Source: Bacteriovoracales bacterium | Lineage (GTDB): Bacteria; Bdellovibrionota; Bacteriovoracia; Bacteriovoracales; Bacteriovoracaceae | NCBI GenBank assembly: GCA_028346125.1 | Contig: JAOMEV010000004.1 | Span: 30,297-94,296, forward strand | Length of the DNA: 64,000 nt | Reading direction: 5' to 3' | Shown here: in pieces, positions 25,243 through 33,304 of the stretch | How the letters are laid out: each line of letters begins with the position of its first letter | Numbering within the stretch: the stretch's first letter is position 1 | The notes under the pieces: model-generated | The model's database searches: none | The model's input: only the letters and a program-made list of their open reading frames with translations | Told to the model about the DNA's origin: nothing | Made by a program: the position numbers and the translations under genes

Positions 25243-26679
25243 GTGCCTTTAAAGGTTTTACTGGCCGATGAAGATAAATCATGGGCAGAGAAATTGCGCA
25301 AATTCTTGCAAGACAACTCTTATGAAGTTGATTTAGTTCATAATGGACGGAGCGCCCAGCTTAACCTTTATAACAATGAGTACTTTGCCATTATTTTGAA
25401 CCTTTCAATCAAAAACCACAGTGGACTTCAGGTATTAACCTATATTTCCAAGAATATTGATGACCCTAAGCTTTTTGCCCTTTTGGAAAGTCAGGCCCTG
25501 CTTGAGACAAAGCAATACTCTGAGGAAACTCTTAAAAAGAAAGGCGTTACAGATATTGTGGTTAAGCCGATCTTGAATGAAGAAATTACATCACTTTTAG
25601 AGTCTCATCAAAGTTTGAATGACGTTTTGAGTGGACTCAAAAAAAGGTCAGGTGTTTCGGAGGAAGAGGAAGTAAGAGACTCAGATCATCGTTTTACACA
25701 AGTTAAAATTGATAACTTCTATCCTTCCAAGGCAGTGCTTTTCGATGTTTTTATAAAAATTAATAACAATCGCTATGTAAAAATACTCCATTCAGGGGAT
25801 ACTTTCTCTCAAGAAAGAATTGATAAATATAAGAATGAAAAAAATATTGAACACCTTTATTTTCACCACACAGACAGAAGAAAGTATATTCAGTATACAA
25901 ATTTTCTTGCCAAAAAATTGATAGATAATAAAAATGTTGGGTCAGCTTCTAAGGTCAATCTTCTCTCAACTGTTTCTGGAAAATATGTTGAGGAACTTTT
26001 TCACCAGGGAGTAAAGCCTCAGGTTGTTGATCAGGCAAAAGAAATTGCGACAAATGTTTATAAGGTTATAGAGGATCAAAAGGATCTTTATCAAACATTA
26101 AGGGATTTTCAAGAGTTTGACCCGAATCAATTCACACATGCTTTTGTGACAACGCTTTATTCAAGTGCGATCATCAAACAGCTCCCTTTTCAGTCAAAGC
26201 TGATGATTGAAACGATGTCTTTGGCCTGTATGTTTCATGATATTGGAAAAACAAAGTTGCCCAAAAACTTAATGGATGTAAGACCTGAAGATTTATCTGA
26301 AGAGGACCTTGCGCTTTATAAGCAACACCCAGAAATGGGGGTTAAAATAGTAGAAAAAAATAGGCTTATAAACAATTCTATTAAGCAAATTATAATTCAA
26401 CATCATGAGTATTATAATGGGAAGGGCTTCCCAAATAACCTAAAGGGCCCACAAGTATCAACTCTGGGAAATATTTTGTGCCTTGTGGATGATTTTGTTC
26501 ATATGATGATAAAGAACAAGACTGCTCCCACTGATACTTTGCGAACGATTCTAGTTTCTCAAGAGCTGTGCTCGAGGTATAACTCGATTATTTTGGAAAA
26601 TTTCATAAAGGTTTTTGTGGATCCAGCAGGGCTTAAAGTAGAGAAAACAAAGGTTTCCTCCAAAAAGAAGGCCTCCTAA
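25243..26679 (+). CDS. HD-GYP cyclic-di-GMP phosphodiesterase with pseudo-receiver domain
   Basis: Three parts: a CheY-like N-terminal domain (1-120), the small beta domain shared by the window's HD proteins (about 145-215), and an HD-GYP domain (about 280-460). The HD-GYP site is intact, with His332-Asp333 in MFHDIGK, an HP pair in YKQHPEMG, and HHEYYNGKGFP from His387. It should therefore hydrolyse cyclic-di-GMP. The receiver keeps the acidic pair (Asp9, Asp11) and the KP motif, but the phospho-acceptor is Asn53 (ILNLSIKNHSG), so it cannot be phosphorylated in the usual way. The GTG start follows GGGAG. It overlaps the convergent DUF4340 gene by 4 bases. Confidence 0.87.
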   Translation: MPLKVLLADEDKSWAEKLRKFLQDNSYEVDLVHNGRSAQLNLYNNEYFAIILNLSIKNHSGLQVLTYISKNIDDPKLFALLESQALLETKQYSEETLKKKGVTDIVVKPILNEEITSLLESHQSLNDVLSGLKKRSGVSEEEEVRDSDHRFTQVKIDNFYPSKAVLFDVFIKINNNRYVKILHSGDTFSQERIDKYKNEKNIEHLYFHHTDRRKYIQYTNFLAKKLIDNKNVGSASKVNLLSTVSGKYVEELFHQGVKPQVVDQAKEIATNVYKVIEDQKDLYQTLRDFQEFDPNQFTHAFVTTLYSSAIIKQLPFQSKLMIETMSLACMFHDIGKTKLPKNLMDVRPEDLSEEDLALYKQHPEMGVKIVEKNRLINNSIKQIIIQHHEYYNGKGFPNNLKGPQVSTLGNILCLVDDFVHMMIKNKTAPTDTLRTILVSQELCSRYNSIILENFIKVFVDPAGLKVEKTKVSSKKKAS

Positions 26680-27689
26680 ATTCTTCCTTTTTGTAATTGA
26701 TTTTCTCTTATTGAAAAAATTGAAAAAGAATCTTTATGAACGAGGAAAGGAAACCTTCTATTAGAAGCTTTTATTATAAAATACTGCCCTTTCTCCATTT
26801 TTATACCGGGTAAAGAGCCGATCAGAGTGGAAATTTGGTATTGTAATTCATCACCTTTCTTTTCTTCTATGGTTATTGAATAGAGGGGGTTGCTTGTATA
26901 TCTTTCTATTTTCTTTTCTAGTGCTTCTGTTACCGCATCCAAAATAATTGTACTTTTTAAGTTAAGGAATTTATCCAAAAACTTATTTGTTGTTTCTTCG
27001 GAATAAGGATAACCCCTAGTCCCAATCCATTTTTCCTCTCTATTTTTTGATAGAGAGATTCTTTTTGATTTGTAAGTTCTCCCTAACCTTTGGAACATTT
27101 TAAATACTTTTATATCATTATAGTTGGTTGTAAAAATTTTTGTTTCGATAAAGTCTGAGAGATCCATTTTTTCAAGGGGAAATGGAATTGAATTTATCTG
27201 ATAAATGATGTCTTGGTCTTTCAGAGCTATATAAGTTGAGTTTGTAATAGAATCAACAAGGCCCAATTGTAGATTGAGTTGGTTTTTTTCTTTATCAATG
27301 AGGGTGAATTCCATGAGAGGAGGATCAAGGGAAAAGTTAGAAATATTGATGGGGTCCCTTTTGTAAATTTTTCTGATTTTTAATTTTTCTAGAGATTCTA
27401 TGATGTTGGAAACGGTGTCTTTTCTAGCAGGGAGTTCTCTAGGAAATTTAAGTTCCCAGGGACTGATTATTTCTTTATCAGACTTATTAATATGAAAAGT
27501 ACCTAATGAGTTTTTGAATACTATTGTGGAGATTTTTTTTAAGTCGTCCTTTTTGAAAACAAAATGGTAATCGTTTAGGTCGAAGTTTTGGGCAGTTGGG
27601 GCCCTAAAAAGCTCGGTCATTAGAGCGCTTAGACTTAGAATAATGAAAAAAGATAGAAGAATTAGATTTGAGGCCTTAGATTTATTCAT
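26676..27689 (-). CDS. DUF4340 family membrane-anchored protein
   Basis: A 337-residue protein with one N-terminal membrane segment (about 8-28) and a large domain outside. The repeated WELKFPRELPARKDTVSNIIESLEKLKIRKI and the second, similar WIGTRGYPYSEETTNKFLDKFLNLKSTIIL stretch are the two halves of the DUF4340 fold. In other bacteria the domain often sits beside gliding-motility or ABC-2 type exporter genes (GldG-like); neither is visible here. Its stop overlaps the HD-GYP gene on the other strand. No Shine-Dalgarno is visible. Role unknown. Confidence 0.75.
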   Translation of the reverse strand: MNKSKASNLILLSFFIILSLSALMTELFRAPTAQNFDLNDYHFVFKKDDLKKISTIVFKNSLGTFHINKSDKEIISPWELKFPRELPARKDTVSNIIESLEKLKIRKIYKRDPINISNFSLDPPLMEFTLIDKEKNQLNLQLGLVDSITNSTYIALKDQDIIYQINSIPFPLEKMDLSDFIETKIFTTNYNDIKVFKMFQRLGRTYKSKRISLSKNREEKWIGTRGYPYSEETTNKFLDKFLNLKSTIILDAVTEALEKKIERYTSNPLYSITIEEKKGDELQYQISTLIGSLPGIKMEKGQYFIIKASNRRFPFLVHKDSFSIFSIRENQLQKGRI

Positions 27690-27769
27690 GATTTAACCAA
27701 AGGTTTTAAATTAGTTACCTCTATAATAGAAACCATTATTGGACTTCTTTTGCAAGAGATAACTACCTG

Positions 27770-28450
27770 CTACATATCAAGATCGTCTAATTCACCAAAA
27801 TCGTCATCACCACTTTCTTCTTCAGACTCATCTTTATCTTCTGTAATAACCTTTTCAGGCTTCACAGAAAACAGGAATTGCCTTAGCAAACTTCTTTCAC
27901 CTGGTTTTAAAAAAGTAAATTTAAAGCAGGCCCTATGGGGTAATTTTTGGCCGGAAATAACTCGGCTGCTCATAGTGTGTTTTCTACAGTGAATTACTTC
28001 AGCATTAAGAGAGAACGCTTTCGGAACCAAAAATTTCACGACGACGTTTTTTCCTTCAATAAAATTATTCGCACTGAATAGAAATAAATACTCCATATTT
28101 ATTTCGCTAAGGAGAGTTTTTCCATTTGTAATCTTATCTTTAGGAATTAAAGGATTTCTTTGAGTGACGGTATTTCCTTCAGACTCTTCTTCCTCTGCTT
28201 CTTCTCCCTCTGCTTCTTCTCCCTCTGCTTCTTCTGAGGTTGACTCGAAAATGGCCTCGATTTCTTGAGGTGCGACTTTACCAGAGTACTCTTCGATAAG
28301 GTCATCTAGTGGCGGCTTTTCAATTTCTCTCTTGTTGGCCTCTGAAACTCTATACCTAATGACTTCTTCAATTTCAGTCCTCAAGCTCCAAATTTGGAGA
28401 GCTATTTTTTTTATGAGGACTGGATCTTTTGAAGCTTTGTGAATGGCCAT
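27770..28450 (-). CDS. PilZ-like protein with acidic repeat linker
   Basis: A 226-residue cytoplasmic protein. Residues about 1-65 are helical, 70-95 form an acidic linker with EEAEG repeated, about 110-200 resemble a PilZ beta barrel (NFIEGKNVVVKFLVPKAFSLNAEVIHC, then ACFKFTFLKPGERSLLRQFLF), and the tail is acidic. The RxxxR and D/NxSxxG motifs that bind cyclic-di-GMP are not visible, so ligand binding is doubtful. The linker is encoded by a 15-bp tandem repeat whose copy number could vary in frame. It lies next to, and divergent from, the subtilisin gene. The PilZ call is from pattern only. Confidence 0.6.
   Translation of the reverse strand: MAIHKASKDPVLIKKIALQIWSLRTEIEEVIRYRVSEANKREIEKPPLDDLIEEYSGKVAPQEIEAIFESTSEEAEGEEAEGEEAEEEESEGNTVTQRNPLIPKDKITNGKTLLSEINMEYLFLFSANNFIEGKNVVVKFLVPKAFSLNAEVIHCRKHTMSSRVISGQKLPHRACFKFTFLKPGERSLLRQFLFSVKPEKVITEDKDESEEESGDDDFGELDDLDM
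28195..28235. repeat. 15-bp coding microsatellite (EEAEG linker)
   Basis: CTGCTTCTTCTCCCT is repeated twice in full (28195-28209, 28210-28224) and then partly (28225-28235). Changes in copy number would add or remove five residues without shifting the frame. Confidence 0.85.
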
Positions 28451-28578
28451 AGACCTATTTTCACCCTAAAATTTCGTTGTGCGTAATCCAGAAACTTTTG
28501 CCTCAGGTGTATTCAATACCCCATTTAACGTAACATGTTAGTGCGTATTAGATTTAGCTAGTCGCCAACCGCCAACCG

Positions 28579-28590
28579 CCCTCAGGAGGG
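28579..28590 (+). promoter_or_regulatory. Small hairpin covering the subtilisin ribosome site
   Basis: CCCT-CAGG-AGGG can fold on itself and would hide part of the CAGGAGGG Shine-Dalgarno of the gene at 28595. A direct CGCCAAC repeat lies just upstream. The stem is only 4 bp, so an effect on translation is speculative. Confidence 0.3.
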
Positions 28591-28594
28591 ATAA

Positions 28595-30313
28595 ATGAAA
28601 AAGTTGACCCGTTTAGGTCTGTTACTAAGTTTTTTGTCTTTGCAATTAATACTTTTTGGAAAGGCCTTTGCAAGCGAAGTCCCTCATGTTCGTGGTGAAA
28701 TGATTATAAAACTTAAGTTTGGTGCAGATTCAAAGACGGCCTTTAAAAGGTTCCAGTCCATTGGAGTTACATATGATCGGGCCATTAAGCTGACTTATGC
28801 GACACTTTATGTTGTTAAATTTGATGCTAGCCAAAATTTTATTTCAACGATGGGAATACTTTCTGAAGATCCTTCAGTTGAGTATGCTGAACCTAACTAT
28901 ATTTACTCGCTCATTGAGCCGGTCGAACCGAAAACGGTAAAAAGTCTTCTAGGGCCTTTGGAAGAAGATGAAGAGCTTAATTATACTCCTAATGATCCAA
29001 AATTCAGAGACCTTTGGGGACTTCATAATACAGGAAGAAATGCTAGAGGAGCTGCAAGTGTTGCTGGGGCAGATATTAACGCGCTTAAGGCATGGGAAGT
29101 TGGAAAAGGCTCTAGAAACGTAAAGATTGCGGTTATTGATACAGGTATTGATTACAGGCACCCTGACCTAAAAGATCAAATTTGGGTTAATGAAGCTGAG
29201 CTCAACGGTGAAAAAGGTGTTGATGATGATGAAAATGGTTATGTTGATGATATCCACGGATATGACTTTGCCAATAACGACGGAGACCCTTTAGACGGAA
29301 ACAGCCATGGAACTCACTGTGCGGGTACAATCGGAGCTACTCATAATAACAATACTGGAGTTGCCGGGGTCATGGCAGATGTTACTCTTATTCCTGTTAA
29401 GTTTTTAACAGATAGTGGAAGTGGAACGACAGAAAATGCGATAAGGGCGATTGATTATGCCACCAAACTTAATGTTGATATAATGTCCAACTCCTGGGGT
29501 GGAGGGGGCTTTTCTGAAGCTCTTAAAGAGGCCATTGCTAATGCTAGTAAGGAAGGAATTGTCTTTACCGCAGCTGCTGGAAACAGTGGTTCAAACAATG
29601 ACAGCAGACCTCATTACCCTTCTAATTATAAGATTAAGAACGTTATTTCAGTAGCGGCTTCAACATCGGATGATAGCTTGGCAAGCTTTTCATGTTACGG
29701 ACGAAAAACTGTTCATATTGCAGCTCCTGGAAAAAATATTTTATCAACGACAAAGTCTAATGGTTACAAGTCGCTTTCTGGAACATCCATGGCCACACCA
29801 CATGTTTCTGGTGCAATAGGTCTTCTTTTGGCCCAGGAAGGAAGAATTTCTCACGAAGAGATGAAAGAGAGACTTATGGCCACGTCAGTTCCTATTCCAA
29901 CTCTTAGGGGAAAGGTTATGGCAGGTAGTGGAAGACTTGATGCCTTTAATCTTCTTACTAATACAAGACCTGAAAGAAATGAACCAAAACCTGGTGACTG
30001 GGAATCTGTAGCTGTTGAAAAGTTTGAAAGTGATCATCCCTATAGAAATAATGAAAAGCTGGAAAAAACCTTTAGCTTTCCTGGGGCGAAGTTTATCAGG
30101 GTAAAAGTAAAAAGGTTTGAATTAGAGAAAAACTATGACTTCCTTGTTGTATCAGGCAAGGGAAGAACTGTTGAAAAAATTACCGAAAAAGGGACAGACT
30201 ACAGTTCACAATATGTAACTGGCGATTCGATTAAAGTAGAGTTTAGGTCGGACAGATCCATTAACAAATGGGGATTTGTTATCGAGGAAATTGAAGTCGT
30301 TAAGAAAAAGTAA
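28595..30313 (+). CDS. Subtilisin-like secreted serine protease (S8)
   Basis: A 572-residue secreted protease. The signal peptide (about 1-26, ending AFAS) is followed by an inhibitor-type prodomain (about 30-105, with EVPHVRGEMIIKLK and SVEYAEPNYIY) that is removed on maturation. The S8 catalytic domain carries Asp182 in AVIDTGID, His238 in SHGTHCAGT and Ser398 in SGTSMATPHVSG. A C-terminal beta domain (about 455-572) with AKFIRVKVKRFELEKNYDFL and WGFVIEEIEV looks like a CUB- or proprotein-type binding domain. A strong ribosome site (AGGAGGG) precedes the ATG and a hairpin terminator follows. Extracellular or prey-protein digestion is likely. Confidence 0.93.
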   Translation: MKKLTRLGLLLSFLSLQLILFGKAFASEVPHVRGEMIIKLKFGADSKTAFKRFQSIGVTYDRAIKLTYATLYVVKFDASQNFISTMGILSEDPSVEYAEPNYIYSLIEPVEPKTVKSLLGPLEEDEELNYTPNDPKFRDLWGLHNTGRNARGAASVAGADINALKAWEVGKGSRNVKIAVIDTGIDYRHPDLKDQIWVNEAELNGEKGVDDDENGYVDDIHGYDFANNDGDPLDGNSHGTHCAGTIGATHNNNTGVAGVMADVTLIPVKFLTDSGSGTTENAIRAIDYATKLNVDIMSNSWGGGGFSEALKEAIANASKEGIVFTAAAGNSGSNNDSRPHYPSNYKIKNVISVAASTSDDSLASFSCYGRKTVHIAAPGKNILSTTKSNGYKSLSGTSMATPHVSGAIGLLLAQEGRISHEEMKERLMATSVPIPTLRGKVMAGSGRLDAFNLLTNTRPERNEPKPGDWESVAVEKFESDHPYRNNEKLEKTFSFPGAKFIRVKVKRFELEKNYDFLVVSGKGRTVEKITEKGTDYSSQYVTGDSIKVEFRSDRSINKWGFVIEEIEVVKKK

Positions 30314-30326
30314 ATTACCTAAAATG

Positions 30327-30357
30327 AAAAAGGACCTTCTTGAAAGGTCCTTTTTTT
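30327..30357. terminator. Bidirectional terminator between subtilisin and rpmB genes
   Basis: AAAAAGGACCTT and AAGGTCCTTTTT form a 12-bp perfect stem with a five-base loop and a T-run on the plus side; the A-run of the left arm gives a T-run on the minus strand. It serves both convergent genes. Confidence 0.9.
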
Positions 30358-30367
30358 ATCGAAAAAC

Positions 30368-30601
30368 TTATTGAATAAGATGGCTAAACTTTCTTAAGAA
30401 CTTTGATAAAGAACCAACTTTATCAAGTGTTCTGATAGCACTTGTTGAAAGTCTAAGCTTAACAGTTTCACCAGTTTCTGGATCGAAAACTCTTTTATTA
30501 TGCAAGTTTACCTGTTGCTTCATTTTAGTTTTATTATTGGCATGAGAGACTTTGTTACCAACAAGTCTTCTTTTTTGTGTAAGATCGCATGCGCGTGCCA
30601 T
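30368..30601 (-). CDS. rpmB: 50S ribosomal protein L28
   Basis: A 77-residue protein beginning MARACDLTQKRRLVGNKVSHANNKTK, the L28 signature, with the conserved FDPETGETVKLRLSTSAIRTLDKVG stretch. It has one N-terminal Cys only and lacks the zinc-ribbon pairs of zinc-binding L28. AAGGAAAA lies before the ATG. It stands alone, ending at the shared terminator. No L33 gene is adjacent, unlike in many bacteria. Confidence 0.96.
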   Translation of the reverse strand: MARACDLTQKRRLVGNKVSHANNKTKMKQQVNLHNKRVFDPETGETVKLRLSTSAIRTLDKVGSLSKFLRKFSHLIQ

Positions 30602-30699
30602 AACAATTTTCCTTTTTAATCAGTTAACCTTTTAGGAGCGGACTATATCGCCTCGTTGGGTAAAGGGCAAGGAGGAATAATCCTTTTTGGTGCAAAAAT

Positions 30700-31173
30700 T
30701 TATTCTGTACACCAGCCTGCTGCAACGAGTCTTTTTCCCTTTTTGACTCTGTGTGTTTTGTGCTCAAAATGATCGTGTCCAGTGAGGAATATTATCATCG
30801 AGCCGAAAGGCAGGGTTTCAATCAGACCCACACGATCTGGGTTGCCCTTTTTTCTAATACTTAGCTCTCCACCCTCGATATTTTCTGGGTTGAGGTTTAA
30901 GGATAGAGAAAAGGCCAGCTGTCTGGATCCATCATCGTGCCAAATTCCATCTTCGTCAGGGTCCTTTCGAAGGGAGATAATGTGTTCGATTGTACTAAAA
31001 TATCGAAATTTTTTCAGGGCTCTAGAGATAAGACCCTCTTTTTGACACATTGATTCAACTTGAGCGTCTAGAGAGGCCCAATCCTTTTTTAAAATTAAGT
31101 CCTGGATTTCGGGCCCAAGGTCTAATTGGACAATTTCGTATCCCTTCTCAAGGATTTCGTTGGTCAGTCCCAT
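30700..31173 (-). CDS. 2-oxoglutarate/Fe(II) oxygenase family protein
   Basis: A 157-residue cytoplasmic enzyme of the double-stranded beta-helix dioxygenase fold. The Fe(II) ligands are His79 and Asp81 in IWHDDGSRQLAFSLSLN and His141 in EHKTHRVKKGKR. Arg148 is in position to bind 2-oxoglutarate. PFGSMIIFL is the strand before the distal His. It resembles the prolyl hydroxylase/2OG-FeII_Oxy_4 group more than AlkB. The ATG overlaps the stop of the radical SAM gene (TAATG), so it is the third gene of a coupled operon after the nucleosidase and SPL-like genes. Substrate is unknown; a protein or nucleic acid are both possible. Confidence 0.75.
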   Translation of the reverse strand: MGLTNEILEKGYEIVQLDLGPEIQDLILKKDWASLDAQVESMCQKEGLISRALKKFRYFSTIEHIISLRKDPDEDGIWHDDGSRQLAFSLSLNLNPENIEGGELSIRKKGNPDRVGLIETLPFGSMIIFLTGHDHFEHKTHRVKKGKRLVAAGWCTE

Positions 31174-32177
31174 TATTCTTCCATACAGAGGTAAAGCTTC
31201 TCTTCTTTCACACCATACAAGAGGCAGATGTTTTTAATGGTCTGGAGCATCCAGAGCCTCATAGGTCTCATATACCTTACTTTTCCATCAAAGCTCTTAA
31301 TAAGCTCAGATTGGTGGACTTTTGAGGAAGGGTAATTTTTTTTCATTTGGTTGTAGACATCCTTTGTGAATCTCACAACACCAAGAGAAATATACTCAAT
31401 TCTTTCAGGTGAAATATATTTAAAGAGAGATTCGAGCATCTCCTCATACTGACTTTTGAAGTCATCACAAAAAATAATAGGATCCAAGTGAAGTGCAATG
31501 GGATGACCAAGTTTATCTAAAGTTTCCATGGCCTTAAGCCTCGTTTCTAATGGAGGTGTTTTAAGGTCGTGGTCTTTAATTTGCTCTTTGGGAGAAAGTG
31601 AAAAACTTACGATAATATTTTTAGATGGCCTTAAAGATTTAAGTTCTTTTATATTGGCCGACTTGGTTCTGAGCTCTAACTTGGCACTTTTTAAGTCTCT
31701 AAAAAAATCGAAATATAAAGGGAGTTCTCCCGTGATATGAGAGAGTGCTAATGAATCACTATACTCACCGGCGTGGAACCAGGACGTTTTATGGGACCCA
31801 TTTTTTTTTATAATTTGCCTCATCTCTTCAATTATTTCTTCGTGATTAATAAAAAAGACTAAATCTGGAGAGTGAAAATAACCTTGAAGATAGCAATAAT
31901 CGCATTCGTAAATGCAGTTATAAGAGTGAATAAAATAATAATGAGGATCTCCAGAAAGCCCATAAGCATTGGGTGTTTCTTTGACCAGTTGCCCTTTTTT
32001 TTCACCAATAAAAAGATTAAGGTTTGTTCTTTTTTGAAGGTAAGGTTTTTTTACTCGTCCAAAAATGTCCTCAATTTTAGAAATTTCCACATGAGGGATT
32101 CCCTTAAACTTGTTAAGAACATATTGCGTGCGTGGGTTGGAAAAGGCGTCTTTTTCGTAAAATATTTTCTCAAACAT
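31173..32177 (-). CDS. SPL-type radical SAM protein (spore photoproduct lyase family)
   Basis: A 334-residue radical SAM enzyme whose cluster motif is CIYECDYC (Cys88, Cys92, Cys95; CxxxCxxC), followed by YLQGYFHSPD and WFHAGEYSDSLAL, both typical of the SplB family. In Bacillus SplB uses SAM to split the thymine photodimer of spores, but nothing here suggests sporulation. I start at ATG 32177, seven bases after the stop of the upstream gene; a frame opening at 32201 would overlap that gene. The gene lies between a nucleoside hydrolase and a 2OG oxygenase in one operon. DNA lesion repair is inferred from the family; another substrate is possible. Confidence 0.82.
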   Translation of the reverse strand: MFEKIFYEKDAFSNPRTQYVLNKFKGIPHVEISKIEDIFGRVKKPYLQKRTNLNLFIGEKKGQLVKETPNAYGLSGDPHYYFIHSYNCIYECDYCYLQGYFHSPDLVFFINHEEIIEEMRQIIKKNGSHKTSWFHAGEYSDSLALSHITGELPLYFDFFRDLKSAKLELRTKSANIKELKSLRPSKNIIVSFSLSPKEQIKDHDLKTPPLETRLKAMETLDKLGHPIALHLDPIIFCDDFKSQYEEMLESLFKYISPERIEYISLGVVRFTKDVYNQMKKNYPSSKVHQSELIKSFDGKVRYMRPMRLWMLQTIKNICLLYGVKEEKLYLCMEE

Positions 32178-32184
32178 AAAAAAC

Positions 32185-33246
32185 CTACTCTGGAATACCA
32201 TTTAAAAGGTTTTTAATTTGTTTGTAGTCCGTTTTCTCCAAGGCCTTTTTTAAATGAATAAGATCGGCCTCTTTTCTTATTTTGAGAGAGAGCTCCATTG
32301 AATCGTCTTCAAAGTTTTCAGAGAATCTCACTAAACATTTTGCATTTTTTAAAGGAGAGATAGACTGGTCTAGTTTTACTTTTAACTCAGACTTAAAAGG
32401 GGTTGAAAGGTTTTCCATTTTTTCTAAAAGGAAAGAAGTTTTCTCTTTGGGAGAAAGTTTTATTTCTTTAAAGCAGTCCATATCAAGCTTTTTTAAAACT
32501 TCTTTTTCATTTGAGTATTTTTTAAGAAGGATGTTCCATAAAGACCTGAATTTTCTTTTATGTGAGGTCGTAAAATGAAGGGAGTAGTCTTTACTCATTT
32601 TTTCCAGGTTATCATATGCTTCTATAGGACCAGGCGCCTCTAAAGACCAGGTCTCGAGGAAATAATTAAGAAGACTTTCGCTAAAGAACAAGGCCTTGTC
32701 TTTGACTTGCTGACAAACTTCACCTGATTCAAAGACTCTATCTGAAAGTATCTTGTAGGCATGAAAAGGTATTTTAAACCGAGAGGCAACGGAGCCAATG
32801 GCCCAACATTCTCTATCTACTATAGGAGCAAAGGGAGAAAGGCGATTAGAGTCTTCTTTCGTGAGGGCCCTTTTATGTGAGGTGACACAATCGAACGTAT
32901 TTTTCGATTCTTCTGATGTCGTAAATGACTTAAACTCCATCCCCTCGCTTCGACTCAAATAGCAAGTTCGGAGGACTTTAATCTGGTTTAAGTCCAATTT
33001 GGGAGAATCCTCAAGAATTCCTGCAACTCCCATATTAATGATATGAGTGATTTCAGGGTAGGCCCCGCAAACAGCAGCTAATTTTTCGGTGGCCGATTGA
33101 ACACCTTCTCCTGTAATAAGAAGGGCAAGTTCTTTCTCAGAGCAGTAAAACCCTTCAAAAGCAAAAGGTTTAGCTTTGAAAGAGAGGGCCTTATTTTTAA
33201 GAAAGGCCTGAGATTCGGCGCGGTGAGCAAATGTTAAGAGCTTCAT
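32185..33246 (-). CDS. Nucleoside phosphorylase/hydrolase superfamily protein with C-terminal extension
   Basis: The N-terminal ~200 residues resemble MTA/SAH nucleosidase-type enzymes (Pfs fold): MKLLTFAHRAESQAF, LLITGEGVQSATEKLAAV and the INMGVAGIL motif, then CWAIGSVASRFKIPFHAYKILSD with the catalytic-Asp region. The remaining ~150 residues are helical and charged and not part of the usual fold. It is first in an operon with an SPL-type radical SAM gene (7 bases later) and a 2OG oxygenase. Radical SAM enzymes commonly release 5'-deoxyadenosine, which nucleosidases of this type clear, so a support role is a good inference. Futalosine-hydrolase-type activity is an alternative. Confidence 0.7.
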   Translation of the reverse strand: MKLLTFAHRAESQAFLKNKALSFKAKPFAFEGFYCSEKELALLITGEGVQSATEKLAAVCGAYPEITHIINMGVAGILEDSPKLDLNQIKVLRTCYLSRSEGMEFKSFTTSEESKNTFDCVTSHKRALTKEDSNRLSPFAPIVDRECWAIGSVASRFKIPFHAYKILSDRVFESGEVCQQVKDKALFFSESLLNYFLETWSLEAPGPIEAYDNLEKMSKDYSLHFTTSHKRKFRSLWNILLKKYSNEKEVLKKLDMDCFKEIKLSPKEKTSFLLEKMENLSTPFKSELKVKLDQSISPLKNAKCLVRFSENFEDDSMELSLKIRKEADLIHLKKALEKTDYKQIKNLLNGIPE

Positions 33247-33304
33247 AGCGCCAATCTATAGAAGTTTTTTGTCTCTTGTCAAAAAAATATGAGGAATTAA
33301 GAGA

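Noticed and set aside
28195..28235. Possible CRISPR-like repeat
   Set aside because: The units are 15-bp tandem copies inside a coding frame without spacers, so it is a coding microsatellite.
30700..31173. AlkB-type DNA demethylase
   Set aside because: The Fe(II) and 2-oxoglutarate residues fit the superfamily, but AlkB-specific motifs around the distal His (RxxxxxR) are not seen, so only the superfamily is claimed.
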